Positions 39,323-59,170 of a DNA stretch of 64,000 bases are shown piece by piece. The position numbers and the translations under genes were made by a program. Below the pieces are notes generated by a model that was given only the letters and a program-made list of their open reading frames with translations, ran no database searches and was not told the origin of the DNA. Source of the stretch: Amoebidium appalachense (taxonomy: Eukaryota; Ichthyosporea); NCBI GenBank assembly GCA_963693365.1, contig CAVNZM010000017.1, positions 5,270,001 to 5,334,000 on the forward strand, written 5' to 3'. How positions within the stretch are numbered: the first letter of the stretch is position 1; each line of letters begins with the position of its first letter.

Positions 39323-39710
39323 ATTGTGGCGATTCCTTCCTATATGTAATGAGTGGATGTCAAGTCGGTAGTCCGGTCATGTTTTTGGCCAATCGCATGT
39401 TTGCTCGGTTCATTTGTAATCGAACGTTCATAGTTGTTTACATTAAAATTAGTATTAACAATTCACACACTTTATTGCTGTTAGGCGGAATCGGCATTCT
39501 AGATTAAGTGGGTAGTTAAAGATCTTAGAGGAGGGCAAACCAGTGTGAACATCAACGTTGCCTCTCTTTCCGTTACTGTAAATGGACTCTTTAAAAAAAT
39601 GCCATATATGAGGCAAATCACGCAAAAATTACAAATTTTCTGCTAGCGGTTAGAGAGAGAAAACTCGAAGATAACTTAATAGGCCTGAGACTCGCTTTCA
39701 CAGGTTTGAA

Positions 39711-39814
39711 CACTATAGTGACTAATTAGTCTAGGGATAGGCTGATGTATGGTTGCAGCGGATTGAGAATGGGCAAGGCCCAGCCTATCCCTAGACTAAT
39801 TAGTCTCTATAGTG
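39711..39814. repeat. Near-perfect 34-bp inverted repeat with 36-bp loop
   Basis: The left arm (39,711-39,744, starting CACTATAGTGACTAATTAGT) and right arm (39,781-39,814) are complementary at 33 of 34 positions. The arms contain the palindrome ACTAATTAGT. No flanking target duplication was found. It could be a small foldback transposon or a transcribed hairpin. Confidence 0.9.
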
Positions 39815-40327
39815 GGAAGCATTCTAGACAGGAAAGGAAGACTCTCACTGTCTGGTCACTCGGATGTATATATTCTTTGCGGAAATCGCCAAACCGATAC
39901 TAAATCCGGACCATAGATACAGTAGGCTGGTACATATGTACTATGTTTAAAATAACCAAACATCCCAAAAACGATGTCAGTCTATTTAGCATATTCTTGG
40001 AGATAATGGCAACGGAAATAAGTTCTGCTAAAATAAAAAAAACCGTTTCATTGTATTGTGTACACACGTACAAGAGAGTTTCGGACACATGGACGATATA
40101 CAATATTAGCAGTTTCTATGCTATGTAGTGAACAAAAACCCGGCCCACCCACCCACCCACACACTCATGCGCATACGTACAAAACACAGGCACTCGCACA
40201 CTTGCACACACACTAACGAACAGCAGCCACACACTCGCCGCCACCCCCCCCCCCCCCCCCCTCCCCCTCCCCCCGCGGCAATATGCATATATATATGAAA
40301 CCAATAAAAACACGTGTGTGTAAACCA

Positions 40328-40383
40328 GGTGGGTGGGGCATGTGGAAGGGCCTTGGTGGGTGGGGCATGTGGAAGGGCCTTGG
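40328..40383. repeat. 27-28-bp direct duplication
   Basis: GTGGGTGGGGCATGTGGAAG plus GGCCTTG occurs twice head-to-tail in the spacer before a G-rich tract. Confidence 0.85.
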
Positions 40384-40492
40384 TTAATTGGGGTGGGGGG
40401 GGGATGGAGGGTGGGGGGCCGGGTGGGATAGAGTGGTGTGTGTGTGTGGTGGTGGTGGTGGTGGTGGTGGTGGTGGTGTTTTTTTTTGTTTT

Positions 40493-40541
<49 letters not shown>

Positions 40542-41322
40542 TATATGGCACCATACGACTCGGTTACGGGAAGCCAAGCTTGAGTTGACAAAGCCGGAGA
40601 TATTGACAGCAATTTACTCTTTTCTTGCAAACCGTGATTCCATGGGGATTGTAGTGTGCTCGAGTAGCAGTTCACTTACATTACCAAGGCAGATGTGTTC
40701 ACAGAGCCCCGTATACATGTGCATTAGACCCCCCCCCCCCCCCCCCCCCCCCAAAAAAAATACACACACACATGAGAGAAAACTACCTTCTCACACGTAG
40801 CAGAGTCTGCACTAACACAAGTAGAGTGTATAGTCGTTGCACACACACACACGGAGGTGATCAGTCTCTATATGGGTGCAATATACTATAGTATACCTAC
40901 TAAATGTGTACTTAATCGGGCTGCATGCACTATCACCTAAGTATCACACAAGTGTCCACACAGTGCTCGGAGAGTCTGTTGCAACAGTCAATTATCGTTA
41001 TAACTCCCAATTTTATTATGTTGCATGTGCGGGTTTATATACTCCGCCGTGATCCAGTCACCAGCCATCCAGGATGGCATCCGGGTTGACTACGCGTAAT
41101 CCCTAGATATGGATGGTGCGTTCCTAACCAATCATATGGCAGTTAGATATCACAATTCATCCTAAAAATCACACGATCGATCACCTAGCCATCACACGAA
41201 AACACGCGTACACCGCTGTTGGATGGTTACATAATAAATATATCACAAACACGAATAATATGGTGATATTGGGGTTGTATATTCCAACGACACACACACT
41301 TAAAACCCCCCACCCTTCCCCC

Positions 41323-41360
<38 letters not shown>

Positions 41361-41970
41361 ACACACACGCGCATAAACGTTACACCTACGGAAAATTAAA
41401 GATATGAAGATACTATATTACTTGTGGGCTAAAACTTACACAACTGCCGGGTATACGTTTTGTGTGTGGTGTGTTCGTGGGTGTGCTGTGTGCGCGTGCG
41501 CTCGCGGGTTGCCCGAAACCTCACTATCACCTCGATCGCAAACAAAAACGAAATCGGAAAGATCCTACTTACCATCGGTAATTATCACCGACATATCAAA
41601 CACCTTAGGCTCAAATCAACAGGTATCCCCAGGAAAATCCCCCTACTCTTCCTCACAAGCCCGCAAATATCCCACAAATCTCACACTCAAAATACAACCC
41701 CAGTTGCAACAAACAAACGGGGGCTGGATATGATTACATAAGTGCTAGTCTGTTACACACCCAGTTTGGACACATATACATGAAAGGCGGAGGGGGAAGA
41801 AAAGTAAAAGGAAAGAAAGAAAATGGAAAAACGTGTACTGTTACAAAATAGATATAAATATATCAAGCGCTATCATGTTGGATCAAGAACACCATCAGAA
41901 TCGGTTCAACGACCAAAAAAAAAAGCCACAGTTAAAGATCACGCCTCAAGGGGTTGCTTAAGCCGGACCC

Positions 41971-42058
41971 TTAAAGAATAATGCAATCCTTCTGTTGTGG
42001 AGGCGCCTCCCCAGCCAAAGGTTTGTCAGTCTCCGCTATGAGGAGATGGAAGATCTCG

Positions 42059-42142
<84 letters not shown>

Positions 42143-42353
42143 AGTGTGTGAGGGTGAGTGTGTGTGTGTGTGGTGGTGGTGGTGGTGGTGGTGGTGGGGG
42201 GGGGGGGGAGGGGGGGCGGTGGGGTCAAGCATGTGTTTGTATGGGTGTGTGTGTGTGTGTGTGCGCGCGCGCGCGCATGTGTGTGTGTGTGTGGACGGGG
42301 GGGGGGGGGGGGGGGGGGGTAATATTGCTGTAACATTGCACAAAACAAGTACC

Positions 42354-42384
<31 letters not shown>

Positions 42385-42411
42385 AAAAAAGGAAAGAAAA
42401 AAGAAAAAGAA

Positions 42412-42447
<36 letters not shown>

Positions 42448-42485
42448 CTTCCCATTCCTGCCTCACCATTAACGAAAGACACACG

Positions 42486-42525
<40 letters not shown>

Positions 42526-43377
42526 TAACTACAAGTACCATACATTGGGCTCGGTGGCATATTCTCAACTTTGAATTTAGGAAAATAGGCTACCTACCGG
42601 CATTTGTAGTGCTCTTAGCCGACACCTGGATAAAGCAAGAATGTTCAAACACTTCTACACCTGCTTACCCATGTAGAAAAACCAACAAAACTTCAATCTC
42701 CGGGGACAAACTTGGAATTTAGGACACCTACCGGCCAACCACAAGACTAGGACTGTAATTCCCACCAAGGACTTAAGGAAATTAGGACACCTACCGGCCT
42801 TTATGGTGCTCTTAGCCGACACCTCAATACAGAAAGAATGTTAGGACACTGTTATGCCCCCCTTGCAGAAAAACAAACCAAGAAAGCTCAATTTTCGGAA
42901 ATAGACTTAGGAATTTAGGACACCTACCGGCCTTTGTAGTGCTCTTAGCCGACACCTCAATGAAGGGACACTGCCACTCAGCAGCCACTGCCTTGCCATC
43001 CTCTGTGCTGACCCTACGCTCATTGAAAAGGTCCGTCTTGTTGCCTACAAGAACAGTGGGAACACTGTAGTGTGTGTGTGTGTGTGTGTGTGTACGTGTG
43101 TGTAAGTGTACGTACGTGTGTGTAAGTGTACGTACGTGTGTGTAATGTACGTACGTGTGTGTAAGTGTACGTACGTCTGTGTAAGTGTACGTACGTGTGT
43201 GTAAGTGTACGTACGTGTGTGTGTACGTGTGTGTGTGAATGTGTTGGGGGAAGGGGGGGTAGGTGTAAGTGTGGGTGTATGTGTGCGTGGATGGGTGTAT
43301 GTTGAACAGATCCGTCTTGTTGCCGACAAGCACAGTGGGCACACTGTACGTGTGTGTACGTGTGTGTGTGCGTGTGT

Positions 43378-43470
<93 letters not shown>

Positions 43471-43944
43471 GGGGTGGGTGGATGTGTGTGTGTGTGCATG
43501 TAATGGGGGGGTTTGGTGTAAGCGTGGGTGTATGTATGTTGAACAGATCCGTCTTTTTGCCTACAAGCACAGTGGGCACACAGTGTGTTCGTGTGTGTAT
43601 GTGTGTGGATTTTTTTTTTCGAGGGGGGGGGGGGGGGGGGGGAGAGAGGGGAAGGGGGGGGGGGGGGGGGGTAGTGTCTTGTATGTGTACGTGTGTGTGT
43701 ACGTGCGTGTGTGTACGTGTGTGTGTGTGTGTGTGTGTGAGTTGTAGTGTGTGTGTGTGCATGTATGTGTGTCTGTGTGTGCGCCTGTACGTGTGTGTGT
43801 GTGTGTTTGTGTGTGTGGTTGTGTGTGTGTGTGTGTTGTGTGTGAGTTGTAGTGTGTTTGTGTGTGTGTATGTGTGTGTGTGCGTGTACGTGCGTGTAGA
43901 TGTGTCGGTGTATGTGTGGGTACATGAGCGTGCCGTGTGGGTTG

Positions 43945-44032
<88 letters not shown>

Positions 44033-44041
44033 CTGTGTGTC

Positions 44042-44090
<49 letters not shown>

Positions 44091-44354
44091 TGCTGTATGG
44101 CCGCTTGTGTGTGTACATGGGTGAATGCATGCGTGGGTGGGGGTGAGGGCTTGCATGGTGCATGGGTGTGTGGGTGTAAGGGGGATGTACGTGTGTGTGC
44201 GTGTATGTATATGTTGTGTGTATGTGTTGTATGTATATGTTGTGTGTATGTGTGTGTGTGTGGCGATGGTGGTGGTGGTGGTGGTGGTGGGGATCAGGGG
44301 GGGTATACAGCTCAGAAAAGCGCACCTATGTCCTATGTGATGTGCCCCCTCCCC

Positions 44355-44387
<33 letters not shown>

Positions 44388-44760
44388 ACCCGCCCACCAC
44401 CACCACCACCACCACCCTCACCCACCCACCCCAACCCTTCTACCCCTCTCCCCAGAAGGCATCCTAATAGGACGACTTAGGATATCACCAGGGTTGCAAG
44501 AGAAGAGAGAACAGGGAAGAGCTCGGCAGGGAGAAGAATGGGGTGGGTGGGTGGATGGCGATAAAAGGCAGTAAGTAGACAACCTAAACGGGCTATCACA
44601 TTGTTGGTGCGCGTGTGCACCGGCAGATAGATGAGCTAATGTGCATGTATACTTGTGTGTGTACGCCGTGTGCGTGTGTGTGTCCTTGTGTGTGTGTGTT
44701 GTGTGGGTGCGTGGGTGAGTGTATGAGCGAGTAAGCGAGTGAGCAAGCGAGGGAGTGAGT

Positions 44761-44824
<64 letters not shown>

Positions 44825-45113
44825 ATGCGCATGTGTGTAATGTGTCTGTATGATGCTTACTGTGTGTGTGTTGTGGTATGCATGTGTGCGAGGAAGCACG
44901 GCATCAAAATGCGTCCCTGCATGCAGATAAATATGTACGGGTGCACGTGTGTGCTTATGTGGTCGTGCGCACACCTACTTGTTAGCATGTGATGTCTGCT
45001 ATTTTGCGCGTATAACTCGTGCTGATATGTGCGCAGGCGCGTGCATGTCCGTGTGTGCTCCTTTGTACACGTGCGCGTGTGTGCCTGTGCTCTAATGCGC
45101 GCTCATAAGTGCA

Positions 45114-45146
<33 letters not shown>

Positions 45147-45285
45147 ACACCCACACCCACACACACACGTGCACACGTACGTGTTTGTGCCGAGCCTATC
45201 GAGGATCTTGTCATGGATAACCTCTACTACACACACCCACCCACCCACACCCACTCCCCCTCCCTCCTCCCCCCCCCCCTCCCCC

Positions 45286-45316
<31 letters not shown>

Positions 45317-46567
45317 ACACATGCTCACGTACGTGTTCGTGCCGAGCCTATCGAGGATCTTGTCATGGATAACCTTTACAGTCTCCAGGCTGGCCTTTGA
45401 CGTGATGGAGTAGATAAGAACATAGCCGTCAATACCTACACTGCAGTTTGTCGGGAAGATGGACGTCTCATCCTGGTTTTTATATTTTAAAATTAATATA
45501 ATCACCCGTGTATTAAGAGTCTTAATGTTATATGGTTTGCTCTCTTTGTGTGTGTGAAAACTTTGTCTATGTGGGAGAGGGTGGGTGGGTGGGGGGGGGG
45601 GGGGGGGGGGGGGGGGGGACGACGATGATGATGTATTTAGAGGAAGGCATCAATGTCGTAATAATAGAAAAAAAAAATAATAAAAAATACGTCTATGCCT
45701 CCCCACCCCCCGGGGTGCTCCGGGGGGGGGGGGGGGGGGGGGGAGGGGAGGGGGGAGGGGGGAGGAGGAGGGTGGGGTGGGGTGGGGTGGGGTGGGGGGG
45801 GGGGGTGTTGAATGCGGAACACGGTACGAAGTACGCATGCACGATGAAAAGCATGGTGCAGGACACATGCAAAGGCAAACATTCAAGTATGCAACATCAG
45901 CAATGCGCACAGTATGCGTCATAAGCAGAGCCCATGCTGGGGGGGGGGGGGGGGGGGGGGGGGGGAGGGAGGGAGGGGGTTTCGAAGGGAAACGGTCAAG
46001 GCATCGTATAATGGGTGACGTGTTTCACCAGCATATAAGCAAGGGAGGAGAGAAGGAAAAAAGATGCAGGAAAGTACTAGGACAAGTAAAAGCCAGCTCC
46101 CTCTCCTTTCCTCTCCCCGCCTTCCAACCCTTCCCTCCCCCTCCCCCCCCCCCCCCCTCTCTCTCTCCTTTTTTTTTTTGGGGGGGGGGGGGAGGAGGAG
46201 GGGGGGATGGGGGGGTGTAAATGCATTCACAGAGTAGGAAGTACACATCCGATAAACAAAGCAGATTTTGCAAAGCACACACAACGTATTTCCCCCCCCC
46301 CCCCCCCCCCCCCCCCCCCACCCCCCAAAAAAATAAGGACCCCCCCCCCCCCCCCCCCCCAAACGCACACACACACACACACAAGTACACACCCAGAATC
46401 GAACGCGACGGCAAGAATAGCAGCTGTGTGCGTGTAAAAAAAGGGAGGGGTGTGTGTGCGTGTGCGCGCGCACTCAGAATATCAACCGCAGCTGCAGGAA
46501 CGTGCTTGTGCGTGCGTGCGTGTGTGTGCAGGCGGGTCTGTGAGTGCTTGAGCGCGTGTGTGCGCAC

Positions 46568-46604
<37 letters not shown>

Positions 46605-47853
46605 ACCGTGTAGCTGTGTGTGCGCGTGTGTTCGCGAGTGCGTAGGTGTAGGTAACTGGTGGTGGTGGTGTGGGGGGAGGGGGGTTTGAATGCGGAACAC
46701 GGTACGAAGTACGCATACACGAAGGACACATGCAAAGGCAAACATTCAAGTATGCAACATCATCCATGCGCACAGTATGCGTCATAAGCAGAGCCCATCC
46801 TCAGGGAGGGCCCAAGTCATCAATTGCGTCTGAGTTTCGACCCCTTAGCCCGCGTATATACGACTCTCCAACTCAGACAGCAGCATCAACTGAACTTGGG
46901 AGGGTCAACCCGTCTTGATCAAAGACGAGCAGGGTTGCTTATGCAAGCAAGGTGACCAAAACGGTGAATATGTGTGTGCAAACTAATGCAGTGCAGCGGA
47001 AAATGCGTATGAGGGGGGGGGGGAGGGGAGGAAAGAGGGGGAGGGGGGGGGGGGAGAGGGGAGGTTTCAAGTCAATGCTTCCCGCAGACATAGGGGCAAG
47101 GGTCACTCCCCTGGGTGATATAAGGTGCCCCCCCCCCCCCCCCTCCCCTTCCCCGCCCCTCTTCCCCCCCCCCTCTGTCCACACAGAACTCGTGCGTTTT
47201 CTTTGAGTGCATCCAACCCCAAGCGAATCTATCATCAGAGGTAAAGTTGCAGTAAAAACGACACCATGGCATCATTCCCAAAATATCTTTTCTAATGGCA
47301 CAACAGTAGACGAAAAAAAAAATCGGAGAGTGCATGTGAACCGGAAAGGTGAGGGGATGCCAATTGCAAGGAGATGAGAGGGAAAGGGAACATCTGATGA
47401 ACTATCCATCCATTCAGACCCCATTTTTCCCCTTGATGTTTCTTGAACATGCATGATGCCTCGTGATTATCTCACCTGGCCGGCCGTGTCGACGATCTGG
47501 CACTGATACTCGTGCCCCTTGTAGGTAATAACCTTCTGGAAGGTGTTTTCGATGGTCGGGTTGTATGTCTCAACGAACTGCCCCTCAACAAACTGAATCG
47601 TGATGGTGGACTTGCCTGTTGAGAAGATGCGGCAAGAACGTCAGAAACGTGTGTTTCTTCGAACAAGCACGTGTGAAAACGAGTGAAAATGAAGGAAATG
47701 AGGGTGGCCATGTTGCAAACACACACGCAGGGGGGAAGCAGGGGGGGGGGGGGGGGGGGAGAGGGGGAGAGGGGGGAGTAAGGGAAGAAGAGAGAGAGAG
47801 CCAGAGAGAGAGGGAGGGAGGGAGGGAGGGAGGGAGGGGGGGAGAGAGAGAGA

Positions 47854-47885
<32 letters not shown>

Positions 47886-48369
47886 ACGGGCGCGCGCCGG
47901 GGGGGGGGAGGGGGGAAGGTCACGGGCACATGGCCACGGTCTGAATGCCTTGGCTCCCCCCTAAAGAGGGAAGAACGGCGTAGGGATGTATGGAGTTGGA
48001 GGTAAAAGAGGCGCACAACAAACGTTGTGTTCAATAGTGTGTATGTTCATTAGAAAACGGCAGGGGAGAGGGGGAGGGAGGCGGTTGGAGAAGGCAAAAA
48101 AAAGTCCTTATAAATCAACAAGGTGGAACAAACGAGAAAGCTTGTTGACAATCTAAAAGAAAACCACCGGTTAATATACCGCTAAGTGGTTATAATAAGA
48201 CTGGTTCAAAGGATGGTTGGGGCAGGAGGAGTGAAGTTTGCCAACGATGTATGGGGTGACGGACTTGTGTGAATTTGGACTTACAGTATAAACCATGCAG
48301 ACAGAATTTTGAGCTGAAGCCAAAACAGCCGTGCGTGTGTGTGTGTGTGTGTGCGTGTGTGCGTGTGTA

Positions 48370-48400
<31 letters not shown>

Positions 48401-48672
48401 GCCTGTGTGTGTTTATTGGTGGTGGTGGTGGTGGTGGTGGTGGTGGTGGTGGTGGCGGTGGTGATGGTGTTGGGGGGAGGGGGGGAGAGGGGGCATATGT
48501 GCGCCCGTGCCTGTCTGTTTAGGGTTTCAGCCAAAGGGGGGGCGGGGGGGAGGGAGGGGAGGGAGCCCGGGGAAGGAGGGGGAGGGGGGGGGGGTTGGCA
48601 AGCAAGAGGGTACGTACCAACACCACGAAAGCCAAGCACAGCGAACTTTCTCTGCTTTGGCGGGAGACCCAT
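41971..48672 (-). CDS. RHEB: Rheb small GTPase (TORC1 activator)
   Basis: Five exons on the minus strand: 48672-48618, 47615-47476, 45472-45333, 43064-42928, 42059-41971 (TAA); phases 1,0,2,1; 186 residues (human Rheb has 184). P-loop GFRGVGKS at residues 14-21, with Arg16 where Ras has Gly12, a Rheb hallmark. Effector region YNPTIENTF at 36-44, DTAGQ at 61-65, NKTD at 120-123, SAK at 150-152. The C terminus CIIL (183-186) is a CaaX box, so the protein should be prenylated and membrane-bound; the final Leu would favour geranylgeranylation. Family knowledge: GTP-Rheb activates TORC1 and TSC2 is its GAP. The gene spans 6.7 kb because of GT/CA-rich introns, which contain echoes of exons 3 and 4. 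It is head-to-head with OGFOD2. Confidence 0.96.
42061..42134. repeat. (GT)n microsatellite at the acceptor of the last Rheb exon
   Basis: About 37 GT units on the plus strand. On the transcribed strand this is a CA tract that runs directly into the CAG acceptor of exon 5, in place of a classical polypyrimidine tract. Confidence 0.95.
42588..42832 (-). repeat. Decaying copies of the Rheb exon 4 donor edge
   Basis: The end of exon 4 (VSAKSTTKA, then GTAGGTG donor) recurs downstream in the transcript at about 42,787-42,832 (one Thr-to-Ile change, donor intact), as a remnant near 42,725 (donor plus a few bases), and at about 42,588-42,636 (Lys-to-Asn, donor intact, preceded by an ATCCAG that could act as acceptor). 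Confidence 0.85.
43303..43583 (-). repeat. Two upstream copies of the Rheb exon 4 acceptor edge
   Basis: The first 14 codons of exon 4 ([14 protein letters not shown]) recur at about 43,306-43,348 and 43,540-43,582. The nearer copy keeps its TACAG acceptor and encodes the same peptide with six synonymous changes. The farther copy has lost the acceptor (ACTG) and changes NKTD to KKTD. Confidence 0.9.
43381..44095. repeat. (GT)n-rich tract in Rheb intron 3
   Basis: GT arrays at 43,381-43,469, 43,946-44,019 and 44,047-44,089, with interspersed GTACGTGT variants. The tract is CA-rich on the transcribed strand. Confidence 0.95.
45177..45230 (-). repeat. Copy of the Rheb exon 3 donor edge
   Basis: The 3' end of exon 3 ([14 protein letters not shown] plus the AC/GTACGTG donor; real site 45,327-45,380) is repeated about 150 bp downstream in the transcript. 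There is one base change within the coding part (C-to-A in the Gly-Thr segment, synonymous) and the donor is intact. Confidence 0.9.
45806..45938 (-). mobile_element. Poly-C-ended repeat, truncated copy in Rheb intron
   Basis: It matches 1,169-1,300 with few changes and is cut at GGGCTCTGC by another G-run, so homopolymers bracket it. Sense to Rheb. Confidence 0.75.
46216..46292 (-). repeat. Short diverged copy of the poly-C-ended repeat
   Basis: The minus strand reads GTGCTTTGCAAAATCTGC, then TACTCTGTGAATGCATT before a C-run. Intronic in Rheb, sense orientation. Confidence 0.6.
46685..46998 (-). mobile_element. Poly-C-ended repeat, older copy 2
   Basis: Collinear with 1,168-1,498 except for a short deletion near 46,722 (the GCATGGTGCAG part is missing). 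Sense to Rheb, between exons 2 and 3. Confidence 0.8.
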
Positions 48673-49736
48673 TTTGCTTGTCTATTTCACAGTTTCTGTA
48701 CACGAGATGTACTTACTTTCAATCACTGCAGCAAATCAATATAATCCTAAATTTCGATTGCAAACGTGACCAAGAACACCTATAAATCAGTTCAACTTTG
48801 CTCGAATGGCGAGGCTTTTAACATACAAAAACAGTCCCCGAACAACACAGCTGCACCAGGTCTACATACAGTATCATATAATAACTGGTACAGTTGGAAT
48901 ATAACCTAACCCTTCGTTCGAAAGGAAAAAAATAACCCACTCGGGAGAAAAAACCCTAAGGCGAAAAAGGAAAATCTCATAAACGTATGAAAGGGCGGCT
49001 CCGAGCAGAACTTTTATACCTCTACGGTAGTGTGAGCGCTACCACCCCATAAGACCTTTCTCTGTATACTCAAAATGGTACTTGATTATAAAATCTTAAC
49101 ATCAATATAGTTATATACATAAACGGTTTACAGCAAGATTGGGCATTCCAAATAGCTCTTACCGGGTTTAAAAAAAGCATTGATCACCGACGCGATCGTG
49201 ATATACGTCACTGCATTGCGCAAACAGAAAGGGCTCAGGTGGTATCTCACGTTCTAAAATGGTTTCTCCACAAATGTTGTTGAGCCTGAAAGACTGCAAA
49301 AGAGGGGAAGAGGAGAGCTATGGTACTAAATAGTGTAGGAATTTGTGCGGAGAAAGAAATAATTTTCAGTTTTTTGTCTGCAAGAAAGAATACAAGCAGG
49401 TGCTTTTGCAAGCCTTCGAATTCAGCATTACCAAAAGCACACAGGTTCTTTAGCTTAGGTGATCTTGGGTGAAAAAAAATTCTAATCGAGGCGCAGGATC
49501 TGGCAAAACGTGTGTGGTGTGGATCTGTCTAAATCTTTTTTACTTTTACTACTTAGGGCACGATGGGCTTATAGTTCCATCTTCGTGGTCCCAAAGTTCT
49601 GAGTTTTCAAAAAATATTACAGATAATACGCTTTGAACTTAATTGCTGTTTTTTTTTTCGGTATCCAAACATCCCACCTGGCCCAGATCTACACGTCATT
49701 GCACGTTTAACGGTAAAGGAAGTTTCACCATTCGTT
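48673..49736. promoter_or_regulatory. Shared divergent upstream region of Rheb and OGFOD2
   Basis: 1,064 bp between two start codons that face away from each other. It is free of the long homopolymers that fill the flanking introns, which fits a conserved control region. No core promoter motif was assigned. Confidence 0.4.
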
Positions 49737-57581
<7,845 letters not shown>

Positions 57582-57617
57582 TTTGGAATTTCGGTAATCT
57601 GGGACACAGATCAAACC

Positions 57618-57930
57618 GATCAGGTGTGGAATGTCTGGAGAGGCACTGCAGTTGGTGGCGATGGATTGAGGCTTTGAAGGTGTAATTTCGAAGTTCTCCT
57701 GATAATTAGATCGAGAATTCGTAATTTTGGATCATTTCAAGTTCAAGTCACAGCCCTAATTGATGCCGTGACGTCAATACGAACTCAATCTTGCATCTTA
57801 TTGGCGACAGGTACAATGATTGTTTTTGCCTATGCACGTGTGTGTGATCCATGCAATGTGCGTGTCAGGAAAATGCACAATTTTCGAATATCTCCGGGAT
57901 TTGATTTGTGATTACGGAAACTTAGGGATA
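57618..57930 (+). repeat. Echoes of the OGFOD2 terminal exon after the stop codon
   Basis: The exon end plus 3' flank (from GAGGCACCGCGATTGGTGG at 57,516) recurs diverged with a 124-bp offset (from GAGGCACTGCAGTTGGTGG at 57,640). A third remnant near 57,880 (TTTTCGAATATCTCCGGG) matches the TTTTCGAATTTTCCCGGG around the stop. Confidence 0.75.
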
Positions 57931-58186
57931 CATTTTGGGTTGATTTGGTTGTACCAAGCGCGGATTGTTTTTGAGGAGTGTGAATATTAAGGTTGTATGA
58001 ATGTCATAGAGCAAAACTGAGCCCGGTTTTATATGGTGCATTTGCATACAAGATTGTGTTTTGTGTTTTTGTTTTATATATATAGGTATATATATATTAT
58101 ATTTAATTGCCCAAAACTGCAACATGATAACTTTCGCCTCTACCGTCGGAAGCACCAACAGGCCTAGGGGGAAAAGAATCAAAGGA

Positions 58187-58343
<157 letters not shown>

Positions 58344-58800
58344 TAGCTGGGGCAAGCAAGCAACAACAATAACAAAGCACGGCACGGATGTGTAGTTCCG
58401 CACAAACCTGCATACTCAAGCCTGCATACAAACACAAAATTACACCCATGTGGGTCACATCACACACACTGAAATATCATAGCACACGCGGTTGTAAGCT
58501 GCAAGTTACATTGCACACACGACGTTGCACACACGTTGCACACACGACACAAGTTACGGCGCAATACGCCCACATGCATGTACACTGCGTCGCACACTGG
58601 GTGCCAGTTTTACTAGTACTACCGCACGGGACGTGACGTCTCCGCCCACGCATGCACTTCTTATGATCACATATGCAATTAGGCGTGCACCCCTGCACAC
58701 ATACACACATATCACAAACGCACACGTTTAAATAATAATAGATCTCTTGCTTCATCATGTCTCCACCCTTCCTTCAAGACTTCCCGTCAGTTCAGACTCC

Positions 58801-59170
<370 letters not shown>

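Larger units (their letters stand above)
38747..41970. other. Tail-to-tail spacer between F-box/LRR and Rheb genes
   Basis: No coding signal. It holds C-runs and CA patches to 39,100, a compound C-run/T-run at 39,033-39,102, an AT-richer unique stretch at 39,130-41,300, and a T-run/G-run at 40,479-40,541. Both flanking genes end here, so polyadenylation sites of both should lie inside. Confidence 0.65.
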
